NCBI GenBank assembly: GCA_964354365.1
Contig: CAYGZM010000002.1
Coordinates: 13,008-77,007 of the forward strand
Direction of reading: 5' to 3'
From: CAYGZM01 sp964354365
GTDB lineage: Bacteria > Planctomycetota > Phycisphaerae > Sedimentisphaerales > Anaerobacaceae
DNA: 64,000 nucleotides
Shown: in pieces, positions 63,068 through 64,000 of the stretch
Numbering within the stretch: position 1 is the first letter of the stretch
Layout of the letters: the number at the start of each line of letters is the position of its first letter
Position numbers and translations under genes: made by a program
Notes under the pieces: model-generated
The model's database searches: none
Seen by the model: the letters and a program-made list of their open reading frames with translations, nothing else
What the model was told of the DNA's origin: nothing

Positions 63068-63880
63068 ATGAGAGTCATAATTGAGCCGGACTATAAGACA
63101 GCAGCCAGGTGGACTGCCAGCTACATTGCCAGGAGGATTAACCAGTTTGGCCCGGGCGCAGACAAGCCGTTTGTCCTGGGCCTGCCCACCGGGTCGTCGC
63201 CGATCGGCGTCTATAACGAGCTCGTCGAGTTTTGCAAGACGCAGAAGGTCTCGTTCAGAAACGTCGTCACCTTTAATATGGATGAATACGTCAATCTGCC
63301 GCAGGACCACCCGGAAAGCTACCATACATTTATGTGGAAGAATCTGTTCAGCCGCGTGGATATTCCGAGGGACAACGTCAATATCCTCAACGGCAACGCC
63401 CCGGACCTCGAGGCCGAGTGCGCCCGCTATGAAGAAAAGATGCGCAAGCTCGGCGGCGTCAGGCTATTTCTCGGCGGCATAGGCCCCGACGGTCATATTG
63501 CCTTCAATGAGCCCGGCTCGTCGTTGTCATCGAGAACTCGCGTCAAGACGCTCACATACGACACGATTATAGCCAATTCGCGCTTCTTCGGCGGCGATAT
63601 TAACAAAGTGCCCAAAACGGCCCTGACCGTCGGCGTGGGGACAGTTATGGATGCGCAGGAAGTTGTGATTATCGTCAACGGCCATAACAAGGCGCGGGCG
63701 CTGCAGCACGCCATCGAAGGAAGCGTCAATCACTTATGGACAATCAGCGCCCTGCAAATGCACCCCAAAGGAATTATTGTCTGCGATGATGAAGCAACGG
63801 CGGAGCTGAAGGTCGCCACGGCAGACTATTTCAAGGATATAGAATCAGCCAATCTCGACCCGGCTGCTTTGTTGAAATGA
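63068..63880 (+). CDS. nagB: Glucosamine-6-phosphate deaminase
   Basis: A 270-residue enzyme that converts glucosamine 6-phosphate to fructose 6-phosphate and ammonia. It shows GLPTGSSPIGVYNEL, NMDEYVNLP (catalytic Asp), GIGPDGHIAFNEPGSSL with the catalytic His, and SRFFGGDINKVPKTALTVGVGT. Standard length. AGGA lies before the ATG; a TACAAT -10-like box at 63012-63017 may serve as its own promoter. Confidence 0.95.
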   Translation: MRVIIEPDYKTAARWTASYIARRINQFGPGADKPFVLGLPTGSSPIGVYNELVEFCKTQKVSFRNVVTFNMDEYVNLPQDHPESYHTFMWKNLFSRVDIPRDNVNILNGNAPDLEAECARYEEKMRKLGGVRLFLGGIGPDGHIAFNEPGSSLSSRTRVKTLTYDTIIANSRFFGGDINKVPKTALTVGVGTVMDAQEVVIIVNGHNKARALQHAIEGSVNHLWTISALQMHPKGIIVCDDEATAELKVATADYFKDIESANLDPAALLK

Positions 63881-64000
63881 GCCGGTCGATTGCCGATTCT
63901 GTGGCCCACGCGTGGAATGAAAAACGGGAAATTCACTTAGGTGAATTGTGTGCTTTCGGCAAGCCTGAAAAAAATCTGAATTTATCAGGGGGTGTCGGTC
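63881..64000 (+). other. Terminal 120 bp, no complete gene
   Basis: The window ends after nagB; no gene start, terminator or motif could be supported. Confidence 0.4.

Overview
The window reads as one chromosomal stretch of an anaerobic, Gram-negative-type planctomycete. It most resembles class Phycisphaerae (Sedimentisphaerales-like lineages). This is an inference from several traits: Asp/Asn-rich linkers (DANDAND, PNDPNN), frequent TTG and GTG starts, a ferredoxin-dependent 2-oxoacid oxidoreductase, a complete type II secretion cluster, LptD and LolCDE outer-membrane machinery, a SpoVG carrying a zinc ribbon, and GC-rich palindromic intergenic repeats. No rRNA, tRNA, CRISPR array or transposase gene was recognised.

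Layout. 1-2428: 2-oxoacid:ferredoxin oxidoreductase operon, entered at its end, followed by a lone ExbD-like gene. 3199-6731: a secreted helical protein and clpX. 6778-9166 (minus): an ExbD-ExbB-VWA cassette. 9222-11110 (minus): a two-gene ABC-type ATPase plus TOPRIM-like (DUF4276) module, a candidate phage-defence system. 11161-14185 (minus): L,D-transpeptidase, 5-formyl-THF cyclo-ligase and rarA. 14489-15259: an outer-membrane barrel candidate with a clear terminator. 15382-21433 (minus): ilvE, lolD, two lipoprotein-release permeases and lysS. 21568-28008 (minus): S41 protease, class II aldolase and LptD. 28384-32240: a small protein, pilT and an ABC-F ATPase. 32495-36545 (minus): maf, a lipoprotein zincin, AMMECR1, a YqaA-like membrane protein and a DUF6398 protein. 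36837-38199: ispE-spoVG. 39102-52987 (minus): type II secretion genes gspC to gspM. 53046-55761 (minus): a tetraheme cytochrome and a DUF1573 lipoprotein. 55998-59361: a fused ATPase-TOPRIM protein and a GH172-type (DUF2961) protein. 59671-63880: a small protein, a degenerate amidase-like protein, a DUF4954 beta-helix protein and nagB.

The genes fit a cell with an LPS-type outer membrane (LptD, LolCDE, gsp, ExbB/D) and fermentative or anaerobic carbon metabolism. The most interesting accessory content is the two independent ATPase/TOPRIM modules (one split, one fused), a pseudopilin with a DNA-binding-like helix-turn-helix tail, a secretin with extra N-terminal domains, and two copies of a 102-bp structured repeat. 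Each repeat copy sits about 50 bp upstream of a large outer-membrane protein gene and shows a compensatory base-pair change. All family assignments come from motif reading by eye; no database search was possible.
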